Part shown: positions 15,884 to 21,365 of the stretch, piece after piece
How positions within the stretch are numbered: position 1 is the first letter of the stretch
How the letters are laid out: each line of letters starts with the position of its first letter
DNA from: a virus
Virus record (IMG/VR): IMGVR_UViG_3300044675_004438
Location: 1-32,199 of that record
Length of the DNA: 32,199 nucleotides
Reading direction: 5' to 3' (one strand)
The notes under the pieces: generated by a model
What the model was told of the DNA's origin: nothing
What the model saw: the letters and a program-made list of their open reading frames with translations, nothing else
Database searches by the model: none
Position numbers and translations under genes: made by a program

Positions 15884-16121
15884 TTTAACTTTATTAATCG
15901 GTGGGGCTATTGGCGCTTGGATTGGAATGAAGAATGGACAACCGTGGTGGGTGCAAGCAATTACAGTATTCACTGGAGCGTTTATAGCGAATTACACGGC
16001 CCCTGTGGTGATCGATCTATTTGGAATGGAAAATAGTTCATTAGGTGGTGTTGGATTCATCGTTGGTTACATGGGTAAACATGGCCTGGAGTTTATAATT
16101 GAAAGATTTAAGAAAAAATAA
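15840..16121 (+). CDS. Holin-like membrane protein
   Basis: This 93-residue product has a short N-terminal helix (MLKQLQILLETVGLN) and three hydrophobic segments: about 15-30 (LTLLIGGAIGAWIGM), about 36-60 (WWVQAITVFTGAFIANYTA, PVVIDLF) and about 67-80 (LGGVGFIVGYMG). It ends in a basic tail (ERFKKK). Size, number of membrane segments and charged C-terminus fit a phage holin, which would permeabilise the inner membrane at lysis. It is the last gene before a terminator, closing the late transcript. No endolysin lies next to it, so the assignment rests on the protein alone. Another small membrane protein is the alternative. Confidence 0.7.
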   Translation: MLKQLQILLETVGLNLTLLIGGAIGAWIGMKNGQPWWVQAITVFTGAFIANYTAPVVIDLFGMENSSLGGVGFIVGYMGKHGLEFIIERFKKK

Positions 16122-16156
16122 TTTGATTATTCAAATATAATGCTTAATATTGCATT
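16121..16156. repeat. Two consecutive short inverted repeats after the holin gene
   Basis: ATTTGA/TCAAAT (16121-16126, 16131-16136) and AATGC/GCATT (16139-16143, 16152-16156) are adjacent palindromes at the start of the main intergenic region. No T tract follows, so they do not look like terminators. They could be protein-binding sites. Confidence 0.4.
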
Positions 16157-16206
16157 GTGATTCTTTAAATGCTCCCATATTTATAGGATTTACTGCCATA
16201 TATCAT

Positions 16207-16236
16207 AGCCCGTGCGTTTGTACGGGTTATTTTTTT
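16207..16236 (+). terminator. Intrinsic terminator after the holin-like gene
   Basis: A 7-bp stem (16207-16213 with 16222-16228, one G-U pair; core CCCGT/ACGGG) with an 8-base loop is followed by a T tract at 16230-16236. It ends the late transcript. Its loop contains the TTTG element of the next promoter. Confidence 0.8.
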
Positions 16237-16248
16237 GCCATAAATTTG
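16217..16248 (+). promoter_or_regulatory. Bacteroidetes-type promoter (TTTG, 20 bp, TAAATTTG)
   Basis: TTTG at 16217-16220 and TAAATTTG at 16241-16248 match the -33 and -7 boxes of Bacteroidetes housekeeping promoters (TTTG, TAnnTTTG) with a 20-bp spacer. Transcription would start near 16252-16256, just before a strong hairpin. The -33 box lies in the loop of the upstream terminator. Confidence 0.6.
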
Positions 16249-16251
16249 CGG

Positions 16252-16403
16252 TTAAATAAAAATGCCACCCTAGGCATAAGGTGGCATTTAAACAATTTAA
16301 AAACTTTATATGAAAACAGTAGTTGCTATGAGGTAACCACCACTGATGTGATACAATATTAGGTCTGTTTTCAGTGAAAAAACAATTATTTTCACTTTTT
16401 TTT
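16252..16403 (+). ncRNA. Candidate small structured RNA or attenuated leader
   Basis: This stretch has its own host-type promoter (16217-16248) and its own intrinsic terminator (16374-16403), and no credible protein gene between them. The RNA would begin with a 10-bp hairpin (16260-16269 with 16280-16289, core TGCCACC/GGTGGCA). Next comes an early-gene-like leader (AACAATTTAAAAA), an 8-codon open frame (16310-16336, MKTVVAMR) and a 9-bp long-range stem (TGAAAACAG 16311-16319 with CTGTTTTCA 16365-16373). GGTGG at 16280-16284 could instead pair with CCACC at 16337-16341, giving an alternative fold. It may be a trans-acting small RNA, or a leader that attenuates transcription into the early operon. 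Confidence 0.45.
16374..16403 (+). terminator. Intrinsic terminator before early operon
   Basis: GTGAAAA (16374-16380) pairs with TTTTCAC (16389-16395) across an 8-base loop and is followed by eight T at 16396-16403. The stem is A/U-rich and therefore weaker than the UUCG terminators, which would allow regulated read-through. Confidence 0.65.
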
Positions 16404-16412
16404 CAAAAAAAA

Positions 16413-16443
16413 TTTGCTTTTTAGGAAGTTCTTACTATCTTTG
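16413..16443 (+). promoter_or_regulatory. Early promoter, Bacteroidetes type (TTTG, 19 bp, TATCTTTG)
   Basis: TTTG at 16413-16416 and TATCTTTG at 16436-16443 match the Bacteroidetes -33/-7 consensus with a 19-bp spacer. The ATG of the first early gene is at 16476, after an A/T-rich leader (AAACAATTTATTATT). It is the best-formed promoter in the genome and would be read by host RNA polymerase. Confidence 0.85.
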
Positions 16444-16475
16444 TACTATATATAAACATAAAACAATTTATTATT

Positions 16476-16706
16476 ATGAAAAAATGTTGCAGATGTGGGG
16501 CCGAGAAACCCCTAGAAATGTTCGTAAAGAACAAGAGTTCAAAAGATGGTCACAAAGGTTACTGTCTTGATTGTCACCGTGAAAGAACACAAAAGTGGCG
16601 CGATGAGAATCAAAAGAAAAATCAAGATGCTCAACGCATTTACTATTGGAAAACCAAAGCCAAGGCCCTTGAGAATAAACTAAAAGAAAACGAAATACCT
16701 TTTTAA
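16476..16706 (+). CDS. Small zinc-binding protein, first early gene
   Basis: The 76-residue product has two CxxC pairs, Cys4/Cys7 (KKCCRCGAEKPLEMF) and Cys30/Cys33 (HKGYCLDCHRERTQKWR), a four-cysteine zinc knuckle. A basic helix with Lys/Gln follows (about 36-72). The pattern is like the N-terminal zinc module seen beside HNH or endonuclease VII-type domains, but no nuclease His/Asn motif follows, so I do not call it a nuclease. As the first gene under the strongest host-type promoter it may act early in host takeover or regulation (inference). It probably binds nucleic acid or protein. Confidence 0.8.
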   Translation: MKKCCRCGAEKPLEMFVKNKSSKDGHKGYCLDCHRERTQKWRDENQKKNQDAQRIYYWKTKAKALENKLKENEIPF

Positions 16707-16708
16707 TT

Positions 16709-16855
16709 ATGGACACATTTGAATTACGAGAACTGGGGGATGACCTTTCAATGGCAAACCTTGATTTAATCCACATTGATTACTTAGAAGTAACTTTGGT
16801 TGGTGAAGAACACAATATTAATAACTTAGAAACAATTTATACGCATGAACCCTAA
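16709..16855 (+). CDS. Small acidic protein
   Basis: ATG 16709, 2 bp after the zinc protein stop, gives 48 residues (MDTFELRELGDDLSMANLDL...) ending at TAA 16853-16855. It is strongly acidic, with Asp/Glu throughout and a strand-like middle (IDYLEVTLVGEE). The end overlaps the next gene start at 16845 by 11 bases, suggesting translational coupling. I recognise no family. Acidic early phage proteins are often inhibitors of host functions or DNA mimics, but nothing here shows that. Confidence 0.6.
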   Translation: MDTFELRELGDDLSMANLDLIHIDYLEVTLVGEEHNINNLETIYTHEP

Positions 16856-17417
16856 AAAATCATTGTTGGATTTGCTAAATAACGATAGAGTTCTTTTAGC
16901 TGAAATGAAAGAAAAAGATATGCCATATCAAGCTACTAACATTCTTGAACAAAGAATTAAAACTCGTGAGTATTTCCTATACGGAATTAATATGGCTGAT
17001 GCTATTAATTTTATTTTTGATAAGAAAAAATTAAATGAAATGCACTATGATAAAGGTATAATATCTGAAATAGAGAGTGGTAAACTGATATGGGATGGTG
17101 ATTATTTAACCGACTCCGCTTCATATTATTCATATTATTTTTATGATGAGCATACTCCAGGTCCAGGTTATAGTCTTGAAGATATGATACATGAAGCGGT
17201 GCATTTCCACGGTGAATTGGATAGTAAATGGTTTGAATGGTATTATAATGGCACCGATACCGAAGCTGATGAAATACCATTTGATGATATTAATGACGCT
17301 ATAATTGAAATGCTTAACGTAAACGATATAATAGCTTATAAGTCAAAATATGGCTATAATTCATTAGTCGCCATATATAAAAACCTTGATCTAGAATATG
17401 AGTATGAGGTATATTAA
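16845..17417 (+). CDS. Unknown 190-residue early protein with HExxH motif
   Basis: The product (MNPKKSLLDLLNNDRVLLAE...) is acidic and rich in Tyr and Asp. It has an N-terminal helical part (1-60), a Tyr-rich segment (about 85-108, SASYYSYYFYDEH) and an HEAVH motif at residues 116-120 followed by FHGE. HExxH is the zinc-binding signature of zincin metallopeptidases, with Glu124 as a possible third ligand. The rest of the protein shows no peptidase family that I recognise, so the motif may be chance. The 3' end overlaps the replication initiator start by 20 bases, placing it in the replication operon. Function unknown. Confidence 0.7.
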   Translation: MNPKKSLLDLLNNDRVLLAEMKEKDMPYQATNILEQRIKTREYFLYGINMADAINFIFDKKKLNEMHYDKGIISEIESGKLIWDGDYLTDSASYYSYYFYDEHTPGPGYSLEDMIHEAVHFHGELDSKWFEWYYNGTDTEADEIPFDDINDAIIEMLNVNDIIAYKSKYGYNSLVAIYKNLDLEYEYEVY

Positions 17418-18255
17418 ACTATGGGATGGGATAGCGTCTGACTGGCGCTATTCCAAAAGCCCCTATCACATGCATTTATTTATCCATTGCTTACTTGAAG
17501 CATGGTATGCTGATGCAAAGGAATTTAAACGCGGTACATTCAGAACCAGTGTTAGGAAATTGGCTGATAAAACTGGTATAAGTTCTTCTAAGTTATGTGA
17601 TTTACTTAAAGAATTATCATCTGGTGATAACCCAGAATTGGAAATTATTACAGGTAAATACACTGAAATTACTATATTGAATTACCATAAGTATCAAGAC
17701 ACAGGTGTTCACCACACGGTACATAGTGTTCGCCACACGGTACAGGGTGTACCGCAGGACAATACAAAGTGTACCGCCACAAATGACAAAGTGTACCGCC
17801 AGACGGTAACTAAAGAAGAAGAAAAGAAAGAAGAAGAAAAGAAAGAAGAAAGAGTTTTGATTTCTTCATCCACTGACGTGGGGTCTTCTTTTGAAGAATT
17901 AATTGAGGTATATCCAAAGGTTAATAGTCACAAAGTTGAAACACTTGCTTTGTTCAATAATTTAGATTTGGATGAAAAGAATAAATGTATTACCTTTGCA
18001 AAACAACTTCAACAGATATGGAAACAAAATGGTATCCAAGACAAATATCAATTTATGAAAAGTTGTCATACCTTTGTTGAGTTAAAAATGTTCAATGGTA
18101 AACCAGAGGATATATTCCCAAGGGAAATCTCAACAGAAATAAAAGAACTCAACTATGCTCATGAAGATTTGGAATTGATGAAGCGAATTGAGGAAAGAAA
18201 ATTAGAAAGACTAAACAAGAGAAAACAATATGAGGAAACAATTAAACATCAGTGA
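17398..18255 (+). CDS. Replication initiator (lambda O-like), winged-helix
   Basis: The 285-residue product has an N-terminal winged-helix domain (about 1-98). It starts SMRYIKLWDGIASDWRYSK, and helix-turn-helix residues follow in TSVRKLADKTGISSSKLCDL. A wing (LEIITGKYTEITILNYHKYQ) completes the domain, the pattern of phage replisome organiser proteins. A linker (about 103-152) is encoded by the iteron array and a Glu/Lys tract. The C-terminal part (about 160-285) contains EELIEVYPKVNSHKVETLAL and a charged terminal helix, and likely contacts the helicase. A DnaB-type helicase gene overlaps its end by 26 bases. This mirrors the lambda O plan, in which the origin lies within the initiator gene between its binding and interaction domains. 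Confidence 0.85.
   Translation: MSMRYIKLWDGIASDWRYSKSPYHMHLFIHCLLEAWYADAKEFKRGTFRTSVRKLADKTGISSSKLCDLLKELSSGDNPELEIITGKYTEITILNYHKYQDTGVHHTVHSVRHTVQGVPQDNTKCTATNDKVYRQTVTKEEEKKEEEKKEERVLISSSTDVGSSFEELIEVYPKVNSHKVETLALFNNLDLDEKNKCITFAKQLQQIWKQNGIQDKYQFMKSCHTFVELKMFNGKPEDIFPREISTEIKELNYAHEDLELMKRIEERKLERLNKRKQYEETIKHQ
17705..17810. repeat. Five tandem iterons: probable replication origin inside the initiator gene
   Basis: Five units start at 17705, 17726, 17747, 17769 and 17791, a period of 21-22 bp (two helical turns). Each is 19-20 bases, with consensus GTGTWCCGCCACACGGTACA, and is itself an imperfect palindrome (TGTACCG / CGGTACA arms). Units 1 and 2 differ by one base; units 3-5 keep GTGTACCGC exactly. 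A purine-only tract follows at about 17814-17853. Iterons next to a skewed, easily melted tract in the initiator gene are the lambda-type origin layout. Confidence 0.85.
17814..17853. other. Purine-only tract next to the iterons (candidate unwinding element)
   Basis: After the last iteron the + strand is an uninterrupted run of A and G (GAAGAAGAAAAG-type units) encoding Glu/Lys. Its position beside the iterons matches the purine-rich, easily opened segment of lambda-type origins. Confidence 0.55.
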
Positions 18256-19537
18256 TCTGATTAATATCGACAGAGAGTACGATATCAAAATGTTAAATGT
18301 ACTTTTAACAAACCAACAATTTTTAAATAGAATAAGAAAGCACATCGATGGCAACTTGTTTGACTATAACCCACACATTTCATTTATGCTTAGGGTTATC
18401 AAAGATGATGACGGCATCAATACATGGGATGATTTGGAGTTTGCTATCAAACACAAACTTGAATTATCAAAAGCCGACATGCAACAATTGTTGGACACCG
18501 TACCACAGTACAAACTTGAATCAGTTGGTAACACCAAGATTATTGAAAAGACAATATCGATGGTGTTCAAACAAAAACAATTGATTAAAATTGTAAAAAA
18601 GTTGCATGAGAAAGCGAATGCTGGTAGAATTATCCAATACGATGAATTAGAAGAATTGGTTAAGATAGCCAAAGATGTTAATGATGTTGAGGTTTTTGAT
18701 TTAGGTAACGATGATTATTCATCACTCATAAAAGAGTATGATGAGAAAATTAGTATCGGTATTGATGGTTTAGATATCACATTCAACGGTGGTATATCAA
18801 GAAAGGACATACTTGTTTACATCGCTCCAACTGGTGTTGGTAAAACAACTTGTCTTGTGTTGGCCGCTTTGGGTGCTATGTTCGATGAAAAGAAATGTTT
18901 ACATATCTTTGTCGAAGATGAGATTGTTGATATTAGAAGAAAATACTTTGCCGCGTTAACAGGTATCCCAATTAACGATATCAATGACAATATATCACTT
19001 ATTCAAGCCAGGTCAAAAGAACATGAACCGTTGATGAAAAATGTTAAATTGGTAAGTACCTCTGGTGCCAATGTCAAGATAAGCGAAATAGAATCGTTTA
19101 TAGACGATTATATCGAAGAAAACGGTACGGTTGATGTCTTGATATTAGATTACCTAGATCGTGTCATTACGGACAGGAAAAGGGGTAATAAATATGAAGA
19201 CCAGGCTGATGTCATCAAAGAGATTGACAGGATTGCTAAAAAATACAACATTGCAATTGTAACAGCGGCTCAAACAAACCGTGGTGGTATTAACAAAGAT
19301 ATTCTACACTTGGATGATATCCAGGGTTCTATCGAACGCGTTCAGCAAGCAACTCACGTTGTTACTATTGCAAGCCCAGCCGCTATCAGACAGGTTAAGG
19401 CTGCCACGATACATGTGGTTAAAGCAAGGGAGTTTAATGCCACTGGTAAGGTCTTCACCAATATATTGTTTGACCCAAATACATTAAACGTTGACTGCAC
19501 CGATTTTATCACAGTAAACGATGGGTTTGAAGAATGA
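18230..19537 (+). CDS. Replicative DNA helicase, DnaB-type
   Basis: The 435-residue product has a helical N-terminal domain (about 1-160) and a RecA-like C-terminal domain. Walker A is APTGVGKTT at 199-207, with Lys205. A catalytic Glu candidate is Glu229 in HIFVEDE. Walker B is VLILDYLD at 303-310, with Asp307. The DnaB H4-type sensor is AAQTNRGG at about 346-353 with Gln348, and IHVVKAREFNATGKV forms the C-terminal strand and arginine-finger region. It unwinds DNA at the phage fork and would be loaded by the initiator encoded just upstream (26-base overlap). The N-terminal domain is not close to canonical bacterial DnaB by eye, which is common in phage helicases. The phage encodes no recognisable polymerase or primase, so host enzymes are presumably recruited. 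Confidence 0.9.
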   Translation: MRKQLNISDLINIDREYDIKMLNVLLTNQQFLNRIRKHIDGNLFDYNPHISFMLRVIKDDDGINTWDDLEFAIKHKLELSKADMQQLLDTVPQYKLESVGNTKIIEKTISMVFKQKQLIKIVKKLHEKANAGRIIQYDELEELVKIAKDVNDVEVFDLGNDDYSSLIKEYDEKISIGIDGLDITFNGGISRKDILVYIAPTGVGKTTCLVLAALGAMFDEKKCLHIFVEDEIVDIRRKYFAALTGIPINDINDNISLIQARSKEHEPLMKNVKLVSTSGANVKISEIESFIDDYIEENGTVDVLILDYLDRVITDRKRGNKYEDQADVIKEIDRIAKKYNIAIVTAAQTNRGGINKDILHLDDIQGSIERVQQATHVVTIASPAAIRQVKAATIHVVKAREFNATGKVFTNILFDPNTLNVDCTDFITVNDGFEE

Positions 19538-19547
19538 TTTTAAAAAA

Positions 19548-19579
19548 CTTGCACAGTAAAAAAATAAAACATATATTTG
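19548..19579 (+). promoter_or_regulatory. Host-type promoter with 17-bp repeated operator-like spacer
   Basis: CTTG at 19548-19551 and TATATTTG at 19572-19579 fit the -33/-7 pattern with a 20-bp spacer. Bases 19549-19565 (TTGCACAGTAAAAAAAT) recur exactly at 20249-20265 in the next promoter. The start codon is at 19596 after AAACAATTTAAAA. Confidence 0.75.
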
Positions 19580-19595
19580 TATAAACAATTTAAAA

Positions 19596-19808
19596 ATGGA
19601 AAAACAAGACTCAATGCGTTTTTTAAACGTTGCTGACTTAGTGTCAGTATCAGCCTTTGATGAGGAAACAAATCAAATCTTTGTAACAGTAACCGACACC
19701 ATAGGTCGTTACGTGGTAATCGTTATTCACCCTGGTTTAATCGAAACAATCGGAGTTCAAGCGAAAGATGCGATGATTAACAAGTTAACTGAAGAAGATG
19801 GCAATTAA
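19596..19808 (+). CDS. Small unknown early protein
   Basis: The 70-residue product (MEKQDSMRFLNVADLVSVSA...) looks like a compact beta-rich fold with a C-terminal helix. Strands come from NQIFVTVTDTIGRYVVIVIH; the helix is KDAMINKLTEED. It has its own promoter and is the first gene of a short operon that ends at 20259. It overlaps the next small gene by 11 bases. I recognise no family. Early expression and small size suggest regulation or host modulation, without direct evidence. Confidence 0.7.
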   Translation: MEKQDSMRFLNVADLVSVSAFDEETNQIFVTVTDTIGRYVVIVIHPGLIETIGVQAKDAMINKLTEEDGN

Positions 19809-19905
19809 GAAGAATTATTCAGTGGTCAGGAAGGCACTTGGATTGAAGCAACGCGCTGTACCAAAGCAAAAGAAAAGTAAACCAACCAAACGTAAAAAGT
19901 GGTAA
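19798..19905 (+). CDS. Very small basic protein
   Basis: ATG 19798 gives 35 residues (MAIKKNYSVVRKALGLKQRA...) ending KRKKW, stop at 19903-19905. Fourteen of 35 residues are Lys or Arg. It overlaps the upstream gene by 11 bases and ends 3 bp before the next start, so it fits the operon well. It resembles in style the 47-residue basic product at 5211-5354. Nucleic acid binding is plausible; otherwise unknown. Confidence 0.55.
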   Translation: MAIKKNYSVVRKALGLKQRAVPKQKKSKPTKRKKW

Positions 19906-19908
19906 ATC

Positions 19909-20259
19909 ATGGGGAGAAATAGGCCGCCTAACACAGCACATAGACCTTTGAGAACATACTTTGAACGCAAAGGTAGGATTGGTGATGGGGATAACCCACA
20001 CAAGCGATCAATGATAACCCACACACAAGTGGTCCACAAAGAAGGTTATGGATATGTCTTTGAACTAAGATACGATTCACCACCGTTCTACCATGTCTTT
20101 AAAGAGCGTTATTATGAGACCGATGATGGTGGTACAGGTATCACATATCCAGGTGACGATGCGTTCAGAGAAAATGACTACCAGTGGGCATGGTGCGCAA
20201 CCAATTTAGAGGACGCAAAAAAAATTTTAGAAAATTTTGAAAATATATTTGCACAGTAA
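19909..20259 (+). CDS. Unknown 116-residue early protein
   Basis: The product (MGRNRPPNTAHRPLRTYFER...) has a basic, probably disordered N-terminus (about 1-35). A beta-rich middle contains VVHKEGYGYVFELRYDSPPF and YHVFKERYYETDDGG, and an acidic C-terminal helix (LEDAKKILENFENIF) follows. The last codons (TTT GCA CAG TAA) lie inside the next promoter: the gene's stop codon falls within the 17-bp operator-like block, so gene end and promoter are fused. No family recognised. The charge split, basic N-terminus and acidic C-terminus, is its most obvious feature. Confidence 0.7.
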   Translation: MGRNRPPNTAHRPLRTYFERKGRIGDGDNPHKRSMITHTQVVHKEGYGYVFELRYDSPPFYHVFKERYYETDDGGTGITYPGDDAFRENDYQWAWCATNLEDAKKILENFENIFAQ

Positions 20260-20279
20260 AAAAATCTGTTGTATGTTTG
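20248..20279 (+). promoter_or_regulatory. Host-type promoter, second copy of the 17-bp element
   Basis: TTTG at 20248-20251 and TATGTTTG at 20272-20279 match the Bacteroidetes consensus with a 20-bp spacer. The block 20249-20265 is identical to 19549-19565. It overlaps the stop codon of the upstream gene and reads into the gene at 20307. Confidence 0.8.
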
Positions 20280-20306
20280 CATCAACAAATTTAAAAACAT
20301 AAAAAT

Positions 20307-20609
20307 ATGAAAAATTTCAAAAACAACTACGAAGTTAAACTTCACAAACTTGAAGCGTTATCAAACGGTGATGTGGCTATTAAAGTTTTCGTTACACAAA
20401 AATCAACAACTAAGTTTGACCACTACACTTGGACACCTAATTGCTATTGTGCTGAACCATACTTTGGGACCTTTTCTGATGATTACGGAAAATTCGATGA
20501 ACAGGTTACAAAATATATAATCGATCAAATCCTGGCTAAACAACCAGAGTTAGCCGAACCAAAGCAAGTTGAGTTTTACAATAAACAAATCAAAGCTTTA
20601 CAAATGTAA
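20307..20609 (+). CDS. Unknown 100-residue early protein
   Basis: The product (MKNFKNNYEVKLHKLEALSN...) has an N-terminal beta region (GDVAIKVFVTQKSTTKFDHY) and an aromatic, Cys-containing middle (TWTPNCYCAEPYFGTFSDDYGKFDEQ), followed by C-terminal helices. It is a single-gene unit, with its own host-type promoter 28 bp upstream and a strong UUCG terminator right after the stop. Such isolated, strongly expressed early genes often act on host functions, but I see no diagnostic motif. Confidence 0.75.
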   Translation: MKNFKNNYEVKLHKLEALSNGDVAIKVFVTQKSTTKFDHYTWTPNCYCAEPYFGTFSDDYGKFDEQVTKYIIDQILAKQPELAEPKQVEFYNKQIKALQM

Positions 20610-20610
20610 G

Positions 20611-20638
20611 AAAGGGGCTTCGGCCCTTTTTTTTTTCA
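20611..20638 (+). terminator. Strong intrinsic terminator with C(UUCG)G tetraloop
   Basis: An 8-bp stem (20611-20618 with 20623-20630, one G-U pair) closes on UUCG at 20619-20622 and runs into a T tract to about 20636. It uses the same C(UUCG)G design as the terminator at 7567. It ends the early region. Confidence 0.93.
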
Positions 20639-20756
20639 TTTTTTTCTGAACGCTATAATAAATTTTATATATATTAATATCCATTAGTATTTTTTTTAAG
20701 GTGGTGGTTGTTTGATTTTACTAAATGCCATTTTACAATTTTATTGACATCACCGA
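20639..20756 (+). other. Non-coding gap between two terminators
   Basis: No open frame of note lies here. The sequence is A/T-rich (runs at 20660-20685) with a GGTGGTGG block at about 20700-20707 that can pair with ATCACC at 20750-20755. Because a second terminator follows without a gene, a short transcript may start in this gap. Confidence 0.35.
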
Positions 20757-20785
20757 GAAAAGCACCTTTTAGGTGCTTTTTTTTT
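20757..20785 (+). terminator. Intrinsic terminator before the sigma-like gene
   Basis: AAAAGCACC (about 20758-20766) pairs with GGTGCTTTT (20772-20780) across the loop TTTTA, followed by a long T tract. It is the second terminator within 150 bp and insulates the sigma-like gene from early transcription. Confidence 0.88.
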
Positions 20786-20816
20786 ACCCTTAATGGTCGT
20801 TTGCTTTATTTCTAAC

Positions 20817-20830
20817 TATTTATTATTATA
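20817..20830 (+). promoter_or_regulatory. TATTTATTA motif before sigma-like gene
   Basis: TATTTATTATTATA starts 24 bases before ATG 20841, the same offset as the TATTTATAAGTAA blocks at 5387 and 7619. With a terminator just upstream, a promoter is needed in the 55 bp between them. TTTG at 20800-20803 has no properly spaced -7 partner. Confidence 0.35.
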
Positions 20831-20840
20831 ATATATTTAA

Positions 20841-21365
20841 ATGGATTTAAATGAATGGATTACAGTAAATCACCAAAGTAACTTAAGGGAGATAAAAAAG
20901 ATTTGCAAGAACGATACCTTGTATGAAGAACTATACCAGGAATGCATCGTCATACTATTGGAATATGATAAAGAAAAGATACAGGGACTAATCGATAGAG
21001 CCCAACTAAAATTCTTTTTTATAAGCATCGTTTTAAGACAGTACATATCTACCACATCACCTTTCCATGTAAAGTTCCGCAAATCGCACCAGAATCGCTC
21101 AGAGAGGGACGTATATAACATCGAGATACTAGATGAAGAATACGACCATCAAAAAGATGAATTAATCGCGTTCATCAACAAACAAAAAGATGCTGAGGAA
21201 TGGTACACCAGAGAGTTGCTTAGATTAAAGTTTGAAGAGGGTCTGAGTTACAGAAAAATAAGCAAGCTAACAAAAATACCAACAACGAGTATATACAATA
21301 CAATAAATAAGTTCCGAGAGGATGTAATAGAAAAACACCATGGGCGTAAGAAAGATAAACACTAA
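20841..21365 (+). CDS. RNA polymerase sigma-70-like factor
   Basis: The 174-residue product fits a minimal sigma factor. Residues 25-80 (TLYEELYQECIVILLEY, then FFFISIVLRQYISTTSPF) resemble sigma region 2, which contacts core polymerase and the -10 element. After an acidic linker (about 90-120), residues 121-162 form a region 4-like helix-turn-helix (ELLRLKFEEGLSYRKISKLT then IPTTSIYNTINKFRED). The C-terminus is basic (HGRKKDKH). It lies at the start of the packaging and structural gene block, behind two terminators, which suits a middle-to-late switch. I infer that it directs host RNA polymerase to phage late promoters. A simpler helix-turn-helix regulator is the alternative. Confidence 0.7.
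   Translation: MDLNEWITVNHQSNLREIKKICKNDTLYEELYQECIVILLEYDKEKIQGLIDRAQLKFFFISIVLRQYISTTSPFHVKFRKSHQNRSERDVYNIEILDEEYDHQKDELIAFINKQKDAEEWYTRELLRLKFEEGLSYRKISKLTKIPTTSIYNTINKFREDVIEKHHGRKKDKH

Noticed and set aside
16150-16362. 70-codon open frame in the main intergenic region
   Set aside because: It runs through two hairpins and a promoter, has atypical composition (Cys/His/Asn-rich, no coherent fold) and lacks an A-rich start leader. The region is better explained as regulatory.
16476-16706. HNH or endonuclease VII homing nuclease
   Set aside because: Only the four-cysteine zinc module is present; no HNH-type His/Asn catalytic residues follow within the 76 residues.
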